Shown: in pieces, positions 1 through 5,820 of the stretch | Layout: every line of letters starts with the position of its first letter | Numbering within the stretch: the stretch's first letter is position 1 | Assembly: GCA_008501545.1 (NCBI GenBank) | Contig: QQUM01000232.1 | Location: 1-6,828 of the forward strand | Source: Calditrichota bacterium | GTDB taxonomy: Bacteria; Zhuqueibacterota; Zhuqueibacteria; Zhuqueibacterales; Geothermadaptataceae | Direction: 5' to 3' | DNA: 6,828 nucleotides | Program-made: the position numbers and the translations under genes | The notes under the pieces: generated by a model | What the model saw: the letters and a program-made list of their open reading frames with translations, nothing else | What the model was told of the DNA's origin: nothing | Databases searched by the model: none

Positions 1-21
1 GGGGCTGTGTCAAAACATGAA
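1..21 (+). repeat. Left terminal inverted repeat
   Basis: It pairs with 266-286 over 21 positions with two mismatches. The outer eight bases GGGGCTGT are identical in the two ends, as expected for a transposase-recognised terminus. Confidence 0.65.
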
Positions 22-86
22 TCTGTATTATAAATATACAAATTTATGAATACATGCAGAATCTTTATAGTTAAGAATCCACCTCG

Positions 87-204
87 AAGCATCCTGAGTA
101 ATCCCGCGCATTTTGCGGGATGTATCGAAGGGTGCGTGCTCAGGAATGCACCCGCACCTTTCGATACGCCCCGCTTAACAGCAGCGGGGCTACTCAAGAT
201 GCTT
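87..204. repeat. Four-way-junction palindromic core
   Basis: Four stems abut without any unpaired base between them. The outer stem is 87-100 with 191-204 (AAGCATCCTGAGTA, 13 of 14 pairs). Hairpin 1 is 101-107 with 115-121 (ATCCCGC, perfect). Hairpin 2 is 122-136 with 153-167 (GTATCGAAGGGTGCG, 14 pairs plus one G-T), with an extra pairing of 136-139 with 148-151 possible. Hairpin 3 is 168-175 with 183-190 (GCCCCGCT, perfect). The left half (87-136) and right half (153-204) are diverged inverted copies of each other. Where they differ in the small hairpins, both members of a pair change together (A-T, T-A in hairpin 1 become G-C, C-G in hairpin 3). This favours a maintained fold in single-stranded DNA or RNA. 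Function is unknown; it could be a REP-like mobile palindrome, a structured RNA, or the core of the surrounding MITE. Confidence 0.65.
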
Positions 205-265
205 ATTTATGAAATAAACTAAAATCCTGTTAAGCATACGATTTTCTGTATTTTTATTCACTGAT

Positions 266-286
266 TTGATGTTTTGATACAGCCCC
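266..286 (-). repeat. Right terminal inverted repeat
   Basis: Read on the minus strand it begins GGGGCTGTATCAAAACATC, matching the left end at 1-21 apart from two substitutions. The sequence just outside (from 287, GTTGTG) cannot be compared with a left flank, so no target duplication can be called. Confidence 0.65.
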
Positions 287-304
287 GTTGTGATGTTTGT
301 AGTG

Positions 305-321
305 AAGGCTTTAGCCTTTTT
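305..321 (+). terminator. Short hairpin with T-run, terminator-like
   Basis: AAGGC (305-309) pairs with GCCTT (314-318) around a 4-base loop, followed by further T residues to 321. The stem is only 5-6 bp, so termination would be weak. It lies just right of the MITE-like element and may be a fragment of a dispersed palindromic repeat, not a true terminator. Confidence 0.3.
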
Positions 322-360
322 CCATCTATTCTGTGCAATCGATCATCTGCATGACAACTC

Positions 361-389
361 TTTACAAAGAATTCGTTTTATTTGATATA
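361..389 (+). promoter_or_regulatory. Possible sigma70-like promoter for the ceramidase-like gene
   Basis: TTTACA (361-366) and GATATA (384-389) are separated by 17 bases; a TG lies at 383-384, just before TATAC. Transcription would start near 396, giving a leader of about 35-40 bases before the ATG at 433. The region is AT-rich, so chance matches are likely. Confidence 0.25.
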
Positions 390-432
390 CGGATTTGTAG
401 ATTTTGTACAAAAACAAAATTCGGGAATTGCC

Positions 433-1815
433 ATGAAAGCCATTAAAATTTTATTCAGTATCGTGCTGGTATTGCTTCTGATTTCCTTTCTATTTCTCGA
501 ACCGGTAGAAACCACACCTTATTTTGAAACGGATTATTATCAATCCACGCGAGCTGCACTCGACAGCCTGCAACAACTTGAGCTGATCTCTGAAGGCGAG
601 CTGCAGGCCGGTTTTTCTGCGGTAAATTTAACACCGAAATTTGTTTCCGGTCCGGCACCACAGCGTGTAAATGAATTTACTGAAATCCCGCTTGCCGGTT
701 ACGGCAACAGAGATGGGGCTAAAACAAGTCAGATTCATGACAGCTTGTTTGTCAAGTGCGTTGCCTTGCAGGTTGAAAACAGAACGAATTATTTAGTCGC
801 TCTTGATTTGCTCATTGTACCACAGGAAATCCGGATTGAGGTTGCAAGGCGCCTGAAAGAAAAGTTTGGTATTGAACGGCATCAACTCTATCTCTCGGCC
901 ACACATACCCATTCATCACTCGGTGGTTGGGGTGAAGGATTTGTCGCAGAATCGTTTGCCGGGCCATTTGATGCGCGTGTGCGTGAACTGATAAGTACAC
1001 AGGTTGTCACAGCTGTGGCATCAGCCAGAGAAGATCTCAGTCCGGCCCGCTGGGGATTCGACTCATTTCGTGCACCGGACTTTGTTCGTAACCGGCTTGT
1101 TGGCGAAAAGGGCCGAGTGAACGATCGTTTTGATTTTCTCTATTTTGACAAGGAAGATGGAAAAAAAGCAGTGGTCGGTTTTTACAGTGCACATGCCACA
1201 GTATTGTCCGGTAAAAATATGCAGTGCAGCGGCGATTATCCTGGCTACTGGCAACGTGCCATCGAAGCGAATGTGCCGGGCAGCACTGCCTTGTTTTTTG
1301 CTGGCTCTGTCGGCAGTCACCGGCCTGCAGGTGAAGGAAAAGATTTTTCCCGGGCGGAAAATATCGGCGTCGCATTGGCAGACAGTGTGCGCAACCATCT
1401 CAATGCTTTTTTGACAAAACGAACTGTCGCCCTTCAGGCACAAACGCTGCCATTGCATTTGCCCGAAAGCCAGATTCGCCTGCTTGAAAACTGGTGTCTG
1501 CGCCCATACTGGGGGCAAAAACTCATGTCGATTCCATCCTCAGTTTCACTCCAGACTTTGCACATGGATGAATTTATACTCGCCACGACACCCTGCGATT
1601 TCAGCGGCGAGCTTGCTCTGCAAATCCACGATGCATTGCAGCAAGATGGCAAGCATACAACCATTTCAAGTTTCAACGGAGATTACGTTGGTTACATCAT
1701 TCCGGGAAAATACTATCACTTTCCTGAGTACGAACCACGCATCATGGGATGGTTCGGGCCGTATATGGGGGATTATGCAACGGAGATGCTGCTGCGGATG
1801 ATGGGAGGGTATTGA
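433..1815 (+). CDS. Neutral/alkaline ceramidase-like hydrolase, membrane-anchored
   Basis: A 460-residue protein of the neutral/alkaline non-lysosomal ceramidase N-terminal domain family, whose characterised members cleave the amide bond of ceramide using one zinc ion. Residues 6-22 form a hydrophobic signal anchor, so the enzyme should face the periplasm or outside. Family landmarks occur in order: IHD with His102, THTHS with His158/His160 followed by GG, GDYPGY (267-272), SGE with Glu393, and NGDYVGY (415-421) then YE and FGPYMGDYA near the end. By family analogy His102, one THTHS histidine, Glu393 and a tyrosine of NGDYVGY bind zinc. The nucleophile motif GDVSPN of true ceramidases is replaced by GSVGSHRP (291-298), so substrate and activity are uncertain. 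The C-terminal Ig-like domain of long ceramidases is absent. ATG 433 is preferred over an in-frame TTG at 382 because it starts directly before the anchor; its SD (CGGGA, 422-426) is weak. Confidence 0.85.
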   Translation: MKAIKILFSIVLVLLLISFLFLEPVETTPYFETDYYQSTRAALDSLQQLELISEGELQAGFSAVNLTPKFVSGPAPQRVNEFTEIPLAGYGNRDGAKTSQIHDSLFVKCVALQVENRTNYLVALDLLIVPQEIRIEVARRLKEKFGIERHQLYLSATHTHSSLGGWGEGFVAESFAGPFDARVRELISTQVVTAVASAREDLSPARWGFDSFRAPDFVRNRLVGEKGRVNDRFDFLYFDKEDGKKAVVGFYSAHATVLSGKNMQCSGDYPGYWQRAIEANVPGSTALFFAGSVGSHRPAGEGKDFSRAENIGVALADSVRNHLNAFLTKRTVALQAQTLPLHLPESQIRLLENWCLRPYWGQKLMSIPSSVSLQTLHMDEFILATTPCDFSGELALQIHDALQQDGKHTTISSFNGDYVGYIIPGKYYHFPEYEPRIMGWFGPYMGDYATEMLLRMMGGY

Positions 1816-1873
1816 ATGTGTGAAAGTTTGAACGTTTGAATGTGTGAAAGTTTGAATGTTTGAATGTTCGAAG
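1810..1873 (+). repeat. Octanucleotide tandem array GTNNGAAN
   Basis: Seven consecutive 8-base units occupy 1818-1873: GTGTGAAA, GTTTGAAC, GTTTGAAT, GTGTGAAA, GTTTGAAT, GTTTGAAT, GTTCGAAG. A degenerate eighth unit (TATTGAAT, 1810-1817) contains the TGA stop codon of the ceramidase-like gene. A higher-order 24-base period is also visible, 1813-1836 against 1837-1860 with one mismatch. An 8-base period is not a multiple of three, so it is not protein repeat coding. Slippage here could change the sequence around the stop codon. Confidence 0.8.
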
Positions 1874-1930
1874 ACGTGCCAGGCACTTTCATTGGATTGA
1901 TTGGACGCAAGTGCCTGGCACGTTTTTTTT
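1874..1930 (+). terminator. Strong intrinsic terminator of the ceramidase-like gene
   Basis: ACGTGCCAGGCACTT (1874-1888) pairs perfectly with 1909-1923 (15 bp) around a 20-base loop, directly followed by a run of eight T (1923-1930). It begins 59 bases after the stop codon. No equivalent T-run follows on the minus strand, so it acts for plus-strand transcripts only. Each arm is itself a palindrome (GTGCC-A-GGCAC), which suggests that a dispersed palindromic repeat supplied the terminator. Confidence 0.8.
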
Positions 1931-2006
1931 AAGGAACAATATTTGACAATATACATCTTAAATATCTAATTTATATCCAATTAAAGATGGGTTGAAAATG
2001 TTTGTT

Positions 2007-2060
2007 GTCAGATCAACGCTCTGAGAAAGATCAAGAAAAAAATCAGAGCGCTGCTCTGAC
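2007..2060. repeat. Nested inverted repeat (TCAGAGC family)
   Basis: The 18-base arms 2007-2024 and 2043-2060 are reverse complements at 16 of 18 positions around an 18-base A-rich loop. The right arm is itself palindromic (TCAGAGC-GCT-GCTCTGA). Arms that are palindromes in their own right also occur in the terminator at 1874-1930, suggesting a class of dispersed palindromic repeat in this genome. Confidence 0.6.
2036..2059 (-). terminator. Intrinsic terminator of the T9SS giant
   Basis: Read on the minus strand, TCAGAGC-AGC-GCTCTGA (7-bp stem, 3-base loop) is followed at once by seven T (2042 down to 2036). It lies about 145 bases downstream of the TAA stop at 2204-2206. Stem composition, loop size and T-run fit a Rho-independent terminator facing the terminator of the converging gene. 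Confidence 0.65.
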
Positions 2061-2203
2061 TACCAGCCCAAGTTTCTCATAGATAAAGCGCGCAATTCAG
2101 ATGGACAAATGTGGACGGGATTCCGAATCCTGTCAGAGTTTTATTCATGAAATTTTTAACACCACCGTGAAATATATCACAATGGTTTGCAGCTGCATCC
2201 ATG

Positions 2204-5200
2204 TTACCGCACCACCGCCATCTTCTTCACAGCCTTAAATTTCCCGGCAGTTACTTTGTAGAAAAACACACCGCTCGCTACCAGACTTTTTCGATTATCC
2301 AATCCTTGCCACACCTGGACGTGGTTGCCTGCAGCCATTTTTTTATCGATTAGGGTTGCGATTTCCTGTCCGAGAATATTATAGATTTTGAGCTGTACAT
2401 GTTCCGGTTTCGGTAGTGAGAATGCGATGCTCGTTCGCGGATTGAAAGGATTGGGGTAGTTTTGCAAGAGTTGAAACTTGTCCGGAACAGGATTCTCTTG
2501 TACGCCAACAAAAAGCTGATAGGGATTGAATGTGTAAATATCCTCAGCGGTTGGTGGCGTATTTTTAAAGAGCTGCAATGTATCTGCAGAACTCAATTGT
2601 TCATAGCCTTCGCGCTCGGTGAGATAAACAGTCCATAGAATCGGCCTTTGAATTTCTCTGCTGATGCCAAAGAATTTATCACTTGTGCTGGCGTCAAATG
2701 CAAGCCCTTGCGGATCATAATCGAGATCGAGAATAAAGAGAAAGTTTCCGATAATTTTTCCACCTTTCACATCGACAAAATTTGAGTCGCCTGTCTGATA
2801 ACTTTTGCGCAGATCCCACTGCAGGTTCTCGTCCCAATCATTGAGTACGACTGCCAACTGCCGCGGTGGATTGCTGGAAATATCCCACACTGTAAACGGT
2901 AAATCGTAAAATCCCTCATATGTTTCTGGATTGGACCTGTCGTAAGTATAAAACCAGCCCTTTTGTGTGCCTTCCTGCGGGAAAGTATAAGGCTCCCCGA
3001 TATCATAGTGCCCATTTCCATTGAGATCGGTAAAACCGGTTTTTTCAACGAATCGGATTTCGATATCTTTGTATTGTGCGGGTGACAAGCTAGATCCCGC
3101 TTCAAACCAATAATATTGTTCTGCTCCTGGATAAACTTCGTTGGGATGAATTAAATCATCCCATCCCCGGGAGGCAAACCAGCGCTCATTTTCATTGGAA
3201 TACGACCAGCCATTTGAATAAGAATCGAGATTGAGCGTGCCAAGTGTGATGCGAAAGCCATCGATAACCGGCATGTTCAGAGTGTTTGCTGTAGGCGGTT
3301 CGTGGTAGCTAAACAGGTTTTTCCCTGTAGTTAAATCCCTTAATGCGACTTTTCCATTATATGCCAATTGTCCGTTATATGAAATTCGATATTCATGATC
3401 TTTCAATTGACCTAAATCCATGAGCCGGACACCCCACTGGCCGTCGGCATTTCCCTGCACATGATCGGCTAGAAATTCTGTCAGCGGTTGCTGTGGGGCT
3501 TCGATGTGTATTCTCAGCGTGTCGTGCCAAATGTTGTTTTTTTGATCGAAAAGCTGTACCGGGATGGAAATAATCTGTCCGGGCTGGGTATCTTCGGCAA
3601 TTTGATAGACAAAGTAGCTTTCAGGATCATTGGTGTCGTAAACCATGAACATGGATGAGTGAGGAGCGATCTCTGCGAATTGATAGGTGTGCAATTGACC
3701 GGTTTTTACACGGCATGTAACATTGGTTTTAACAAAACTTGATTGATTGTTAAGTGTCACGCCAAAACGAATAAATTCTCCGGGATTGGCAATCCCGTCA
3801 GCATTGATGTTGTCATCAAATATTTGGACAGAACGAATTGTCATCGGCCCTGATGTGGTGATGTGGTTTTGCATTCTCGGCCAGAGGAATACCTGTCCTT
3901 GCTTGTTTTGAATTTGCAGATTTAAAAACAAACCTTCGTCGACTTGTGTGATGTTATCCAAATGCATTTCCAAAACATGCGGTTGCACAGATGGCTCAGT
4001 GAAATGGACGTGTCCCTGTGCATCCACAAGTTGCCCGGTGATCGATTGTGTTGCTGTGCTGTCGGCTTGCGCATATACTTTGATTGTGGCGGTCTGATTG
4101 AAAATTTGTGTTTCTACCCGTGCTGAAGGAATGCTTTGAAAAGCATTATTGTCAAATGCCGCCTGTGCGATATCATCGTTTTGCCGTAGTTTAATAATGC
4201 TGTCCAACCTGTCCTCTCCCTGACCAATAACGATAGCAATGGCGACTTCCTGGGTATCGCCGAGAGCCATGGTGAATGGGCCGGTTGATGGAAACACTCT
4301 GCGGTCACCTGGATGTTCATCAAGCCAACCGGTACTTAAAACAGGATCTCCGGTTTTTGAGAAGAAAATACGCTCAAATGTCCAGGGATTGATAAATGGC
4401 TCGCGTGGTGTTTCCGGTCGGGGACGAAATCCACGCATGATATTAAACCACTGCAATGTGCCATTATAGTTATTTCCCCGATTTGGATCGCTGTCGCTGC
4501 TCCCGCTTCCTTTTAACCAGGCGGTATAATAAACCAAATTTTTCCAGCCTGAAATCAATCTAAAATCCACAATCGCAGTATCCGCTGGATTCTCGGTTTG
4601 AATTATGGGACCTGCTATGAGATCGAAACCTAATGCGGGTGGCGGTGATCCAATCGCAGTGTAATATTCATCGATCTCCTGTGAATTGTAGGTATACACC
4701 ATCATGCGTTCCAAATCAAAACCTAATAAATCATCCCCAAAACGGCCCAATTCTGTATCTGCCCAGGTGCAAACAAACATGCTGTCAATCGTTGCATCCG
4801 AATTTGACTTGTGTGTTCCTTTGTAAATCATCTTCCAGCGTTTGTAGATTACATTTTCCAAAACAGGTGTTTGGTACGCCCAGAGCGTGACTTGAGTTTC
4901 CAGTCCAATTGGTGGCGAACCGGCAAAAGTGACAGCCCGGGCGCTGTCGGCATCATTGTAAACAAGCCAGATGACCTGATCCGCATTGGCATAACCTGGC
5001 TCGTCCGCTACGGGATAGAGCAGGGGAGTGTCGTTGCTGTCGAATTGCGGCGAGTAGATGCCATCCCCATCGGCGTCGTAGAACGGTGCACCGAGCTCGG
5101 CTGGCCAAGCCAGCCAGTCGGTTTTGTATTGGCTACGGATTGTTTCGATGTCTATTGAAGTGATTTCATCCGTCGGGCGCTCAAGAAAAAGCGCTGTATC

Positions 5201-5572
5201 TCGCAATAAATCGGCTGTTGCAAAATCTTTGCGAATACGCCAGACACGGGTCTGTTCGCCAGGTGTGCGATTCGGCTGAACGATGCCAGGAGTATTCGTA
5301 CCCGAATATGTATTTCCACCGACACGAAGAAGAGGTCCCAGACCATCACGTATGAGTCCACCCCAAACAAAACCATCCTGATAAACGACAGACACCTTGC
5401 CAGCTGGATAGGTGATCGCGTCATACAGATACCCGTTTGTATATTTCCCGGTCAGTCCGTCCGCCTGCACCCATACAGCCAGGTTGTTAATGTTGAGTTG
5501 AGTAACAGGTGTATTTTCTTGCGCGTGCACGTTCAGGACAAAACATAGAAGGATAACAAAAGATTTTGTCAT
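2204..5572 (-). CDS. Large secreted protein with T9SS type A sorting domain
   Basis: A 1122-residue exported protein. Residues 1-17 are a Sec signal peptide with likely cleavage VHA|QE. The last ~89 residues (from about 1034) are a classic type IX secretion sorting domain: QNYPNPFNP, then IYNILGQEI, then SGVFFYKVTAG and a basic end. It should therefore cross the outer membrane by T9SS and be surface-bound or released. The middle is rich in aromatics and predicted beta structure. It contains calcium-loop-like motifs (DADGDG at 166-171, DLNGNGHYD near 846) and a D-N-x-x-x-D-G-x-x-N-P-G-E segment near 580-595 that resembles the start of CARDB-like adhesion domains. No catalytic motif is recognisable. 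The N-terminal ~480 residues resemble uncharacterised exported proteins common in Ignavibacteria/Calditrichota-type genomes (from memory, not searched). ATG 5572 is chosen because GGAGGG sits 4 bases upstream; a TTG at 5584 would overlap that site. The gene is monocistronic with its own terminator. Confidence 0.85.
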   Translation of the reverse strand: MTKSFVILLCFVLNVHAQENTPVTQLNINNLAVWVQADGLTGKYTNGYLYDAITYPAGKVSVVYQDGFVWGGLIRDGLGPLLRVGGNTYSGTNTPGIVQPNRTPGEQTRVWRIRKDFATADLLRDTALFLERPTDEITSIDIETIRSQYKTDWLAWPAELGAPFYDADGDGIYSPQFDSNDTPLLYPVADEPGYANADQVIWLVYNDADSARAVTFAGSPPIGLETQVTLWAYQTPVLENVIYKRWKMIYKGTHKSNSDATIDSMFVCTWADTELGRFGDDLLGFDLERMMVYTYNSQEIDEYYTAIGSPPPALGFDLIAGPIIQTENPADTAIVDFRLISGWKNLVYYTAWLKGSGSSDSDPNRGNNYNGTLQWFNIMRGFRPRPETPREPFINPWTFERIFFSKTGDPVLSTGWLDEHPGDRRVFPSTGPFTMALGDTQEVAIAIVIGQGEDRLDSIIKLRQNDDIAQAAFDNNAFQSIPSARVETQIFNQTATIKVYAQADSTATQSITGQLVDAQGHVHFTEPSVQPHVLEMHLDNITQVDEGLFLNLQIQNKQGQVFLWPRMQNHITTSGPMTIRSVQIFDDNINADGIANPGEFIRFGVTLNNQSSFVKTNVTCRVKTGQLHTYQFAEIAPHSSMFMVYDTNDPESYFVYQIAEDTQPGQIISIPVQLFDQKNNIWHDTLRIHIEAPQQPLTEFLADHVQGNADGQWGVRLMDLGQLKDHEYRISYNGQLAYNGKVALRDLTTGKNLFSYHEPPTANTLNMPVIDGFRITLGTLNLDSYSNGWSYSNENERWFASRGWDDLIHPNEVYPGAEQYYWFEAGSSLSPAQYKDIEIRFVEKTGFTDLNGNGHYDIGEPYTFPQEGTQKGWFYTYDRSNPETYEGFYDLPFTVWDISSNPPRQLAVVLNDWDENLQWDLRKSYQTGDSNFVDVKGGKIIGNFLFILDLDYDPQGLAFDASTSDKFFGISREIQRPILWTVYLTEREGYEQLSSADTLQLFKNTPPTAEDIYTFNPYQLFVGVQENPVPDKFQLLQNYPNPFNPRTSIAFSLPKPEHVQLKIYNILGQEIATLIDKKMAAGNHVQVWQGLDNRKSLVASGVFFYKVTAGKFKAVKKMAVVR

Positions 5573-5576
5573 TTTT

Positions 5577-5582
5577 CCCTCC
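5577..5582 (-). promoter_or_regulatory. Strong Shine-Dalgarno site deciding the start of the T9SS giant
   Basis: On the minus strand GGAGGG is followed by AAAA and the ATG at 5572-5570. This near-consensus site fixes the start and excludes the upstream in-frame TTG, which overlaps it. Such a strong SD is atypical for Bacteroidota. Confidence 0.8.
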
Positions 5583-5631
5583 AATTCTAATTACTCAGCA
5601 AGACATCCCCCGGTATTTCGAAAGCTACCAG

Positions 5632-5660
5632 TATATACAGATTCTGATTTGTATATTCAA
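5632..5660 (-). promoter_or_regulatory. Probable sigma70-like promoter for the T9SS giant
   Basis: On the minus strand TTGAAT (5660-5655) and TATATA (5637-5632) are separated by exactly 17 bases. Transcription would begin around 5625, leaving a leader of about 50 bases that carries the strong Shine-Dalgarno site. The match is good for an AT-rich intergenic region, but the sigma factor preferences of this organism are unknown. Confidence 0.4.
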
Positions 5661-5689
5661 TCTCTTTTAGACTGATTTGCAAAAGAGAT
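5660..5689. promoter_or_regulatory. Inverted repeat abutting the -35 box, possible operator
   Basis: ATCTCTTTT (5660-5668) is perfectly repeated in inverse at 5681-5689 with a 12-base spacer. It touches the upstream edge of the candidate -35 element of the minus-strand gene, where an activator or repressor could bind. There is no T-run or GC-rich stem, so it is not a terminator. Confidence 0.35.
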
Positions 5690-5739
5690 GTCCGATAAAC
5701 GACATAATGAATCATGTTAGCCATATCCCCAAAGAATAG

Positions 5740-5751
5740 AATCAATTGATT
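5740..5751. promoter_or_regulatory. 12-bp perfect palindrome upstream of yqaA-like gene
   Basis: AATCAATTGATT is a perfect palindrome about 70 bases upstream of the plus-strand start at 5821. A dimeric DNA-binding protein could recognise it, but low-complexity AT palindromes also arise by chance. Confidence 0.2.
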
Positions 5752-5807
5752 AAAAAATTTTGATTTCAACGAAGATTTCTGTACTCTTGACGCCAACATG
5801 GCTTATC

Positions 5808-5814
5808 AAAAGGA
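5808..5814 (+). promoter_or_regulatory. Shine-Dalgarno site of the yqaA-like gene
   Basis: AAAAGGA lies 6 bases before the ATG at 5821, a normal spacing that supports this start. Confidence 0.6.
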
Positions 5815-5820
5815 ATAAAT

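Larger units (their letters stand above)
1..286. mobile_element. MITE-like non-autonomous element with terminal inverted repeats
   Basis: The segment starts with GGGGCTGTGTCAAAACATGA and ends with a near-perfect reverse complement of it at 266-286 (19 of 21 positions match; mismatches at the 9th and 19th). Between the ends there is no open reading frame of note, only AT-rich arms (about 22-86 and 205-265) around a highly palindromic core (87-204). Small size, inverted ends and no coding capacity are the features of a miniature inverted-repeat transposable element or an internally deleted insertion sequence. Ends beginning GGGGCTGT are of a kind seen on DDE-transposase insertion sequences, but I cannot name the family. 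A target-site duplication cannot be tested because the left repeat begins at the first base of the window. That coincidence may mean the contig broke at a repeated sequence. Confidence 0.6.
287..432. other. Leader region of the ceramidase-like gene
   Basis: There is no credible gene here. The stretch holds a short hairpin followed by a T-run (305-321) and a possible promoter (361-389). A TTG at 382 is in frame with the downstream gene, but it overlaps the candidate -10 element and adds a hydrophilic 17-residue extension ahead of the signal anchor, so it is not taken as the start. Confidence 0.5.
1931..2203. other. Convergent intergenic region, no gene seen
   Basis: The region lies between the 3' ends of two converging genes. 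It contains an AT-rich stretch (1931-2006), the inverted repeat and minus-strand terminator at 2007-2060, and a short palindrome GGATTC-C-GAATCC at 2118-2130. No open reading frame with a start site and credible protein is visible on either strand. Confidence 0.6.

Noticed and set aside
2..286. CRISPR repeat or integron attC site
   Set aside because: There is no regularly spaced direct repeat, and the fold has four arms with symmetric halves, unlike the single bulged hairpin of attC. No integrase or cas gene is nearby.
1037..1518. Minus-strand frames of 112 and 151 codons inside the ceramidase-like gene
   Set aside because: They are antisense shadows of a gene with clear family motifs. They lack start sites with SD and show low-complexity, cysteine- and glutamine-rich translations.
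1666..1956. Minus-strand 96-codon frame with a repeated TFTHSN pattern
   Set aside because: The peptide repeat is produced by the octamer array read on the other strand, and the frame runs through a terminator hairpin and into the end of a real gene.
1943..1972. TTGACA-N18-TAATTT on the plus strand, resembling a promoter
   Set aside because: No gene or structured RNA follows on the plus strand; the region is AT-rich and leads only into the 3' end of the opposing gene. A weak antisense transcript cannot be excluded.
4811..5158. Plus-strand 115-codon frame inside the T9SS giant
   Set aside because: It is antisense to well-conserved coding sequence and has no SD and no recognisable domain.
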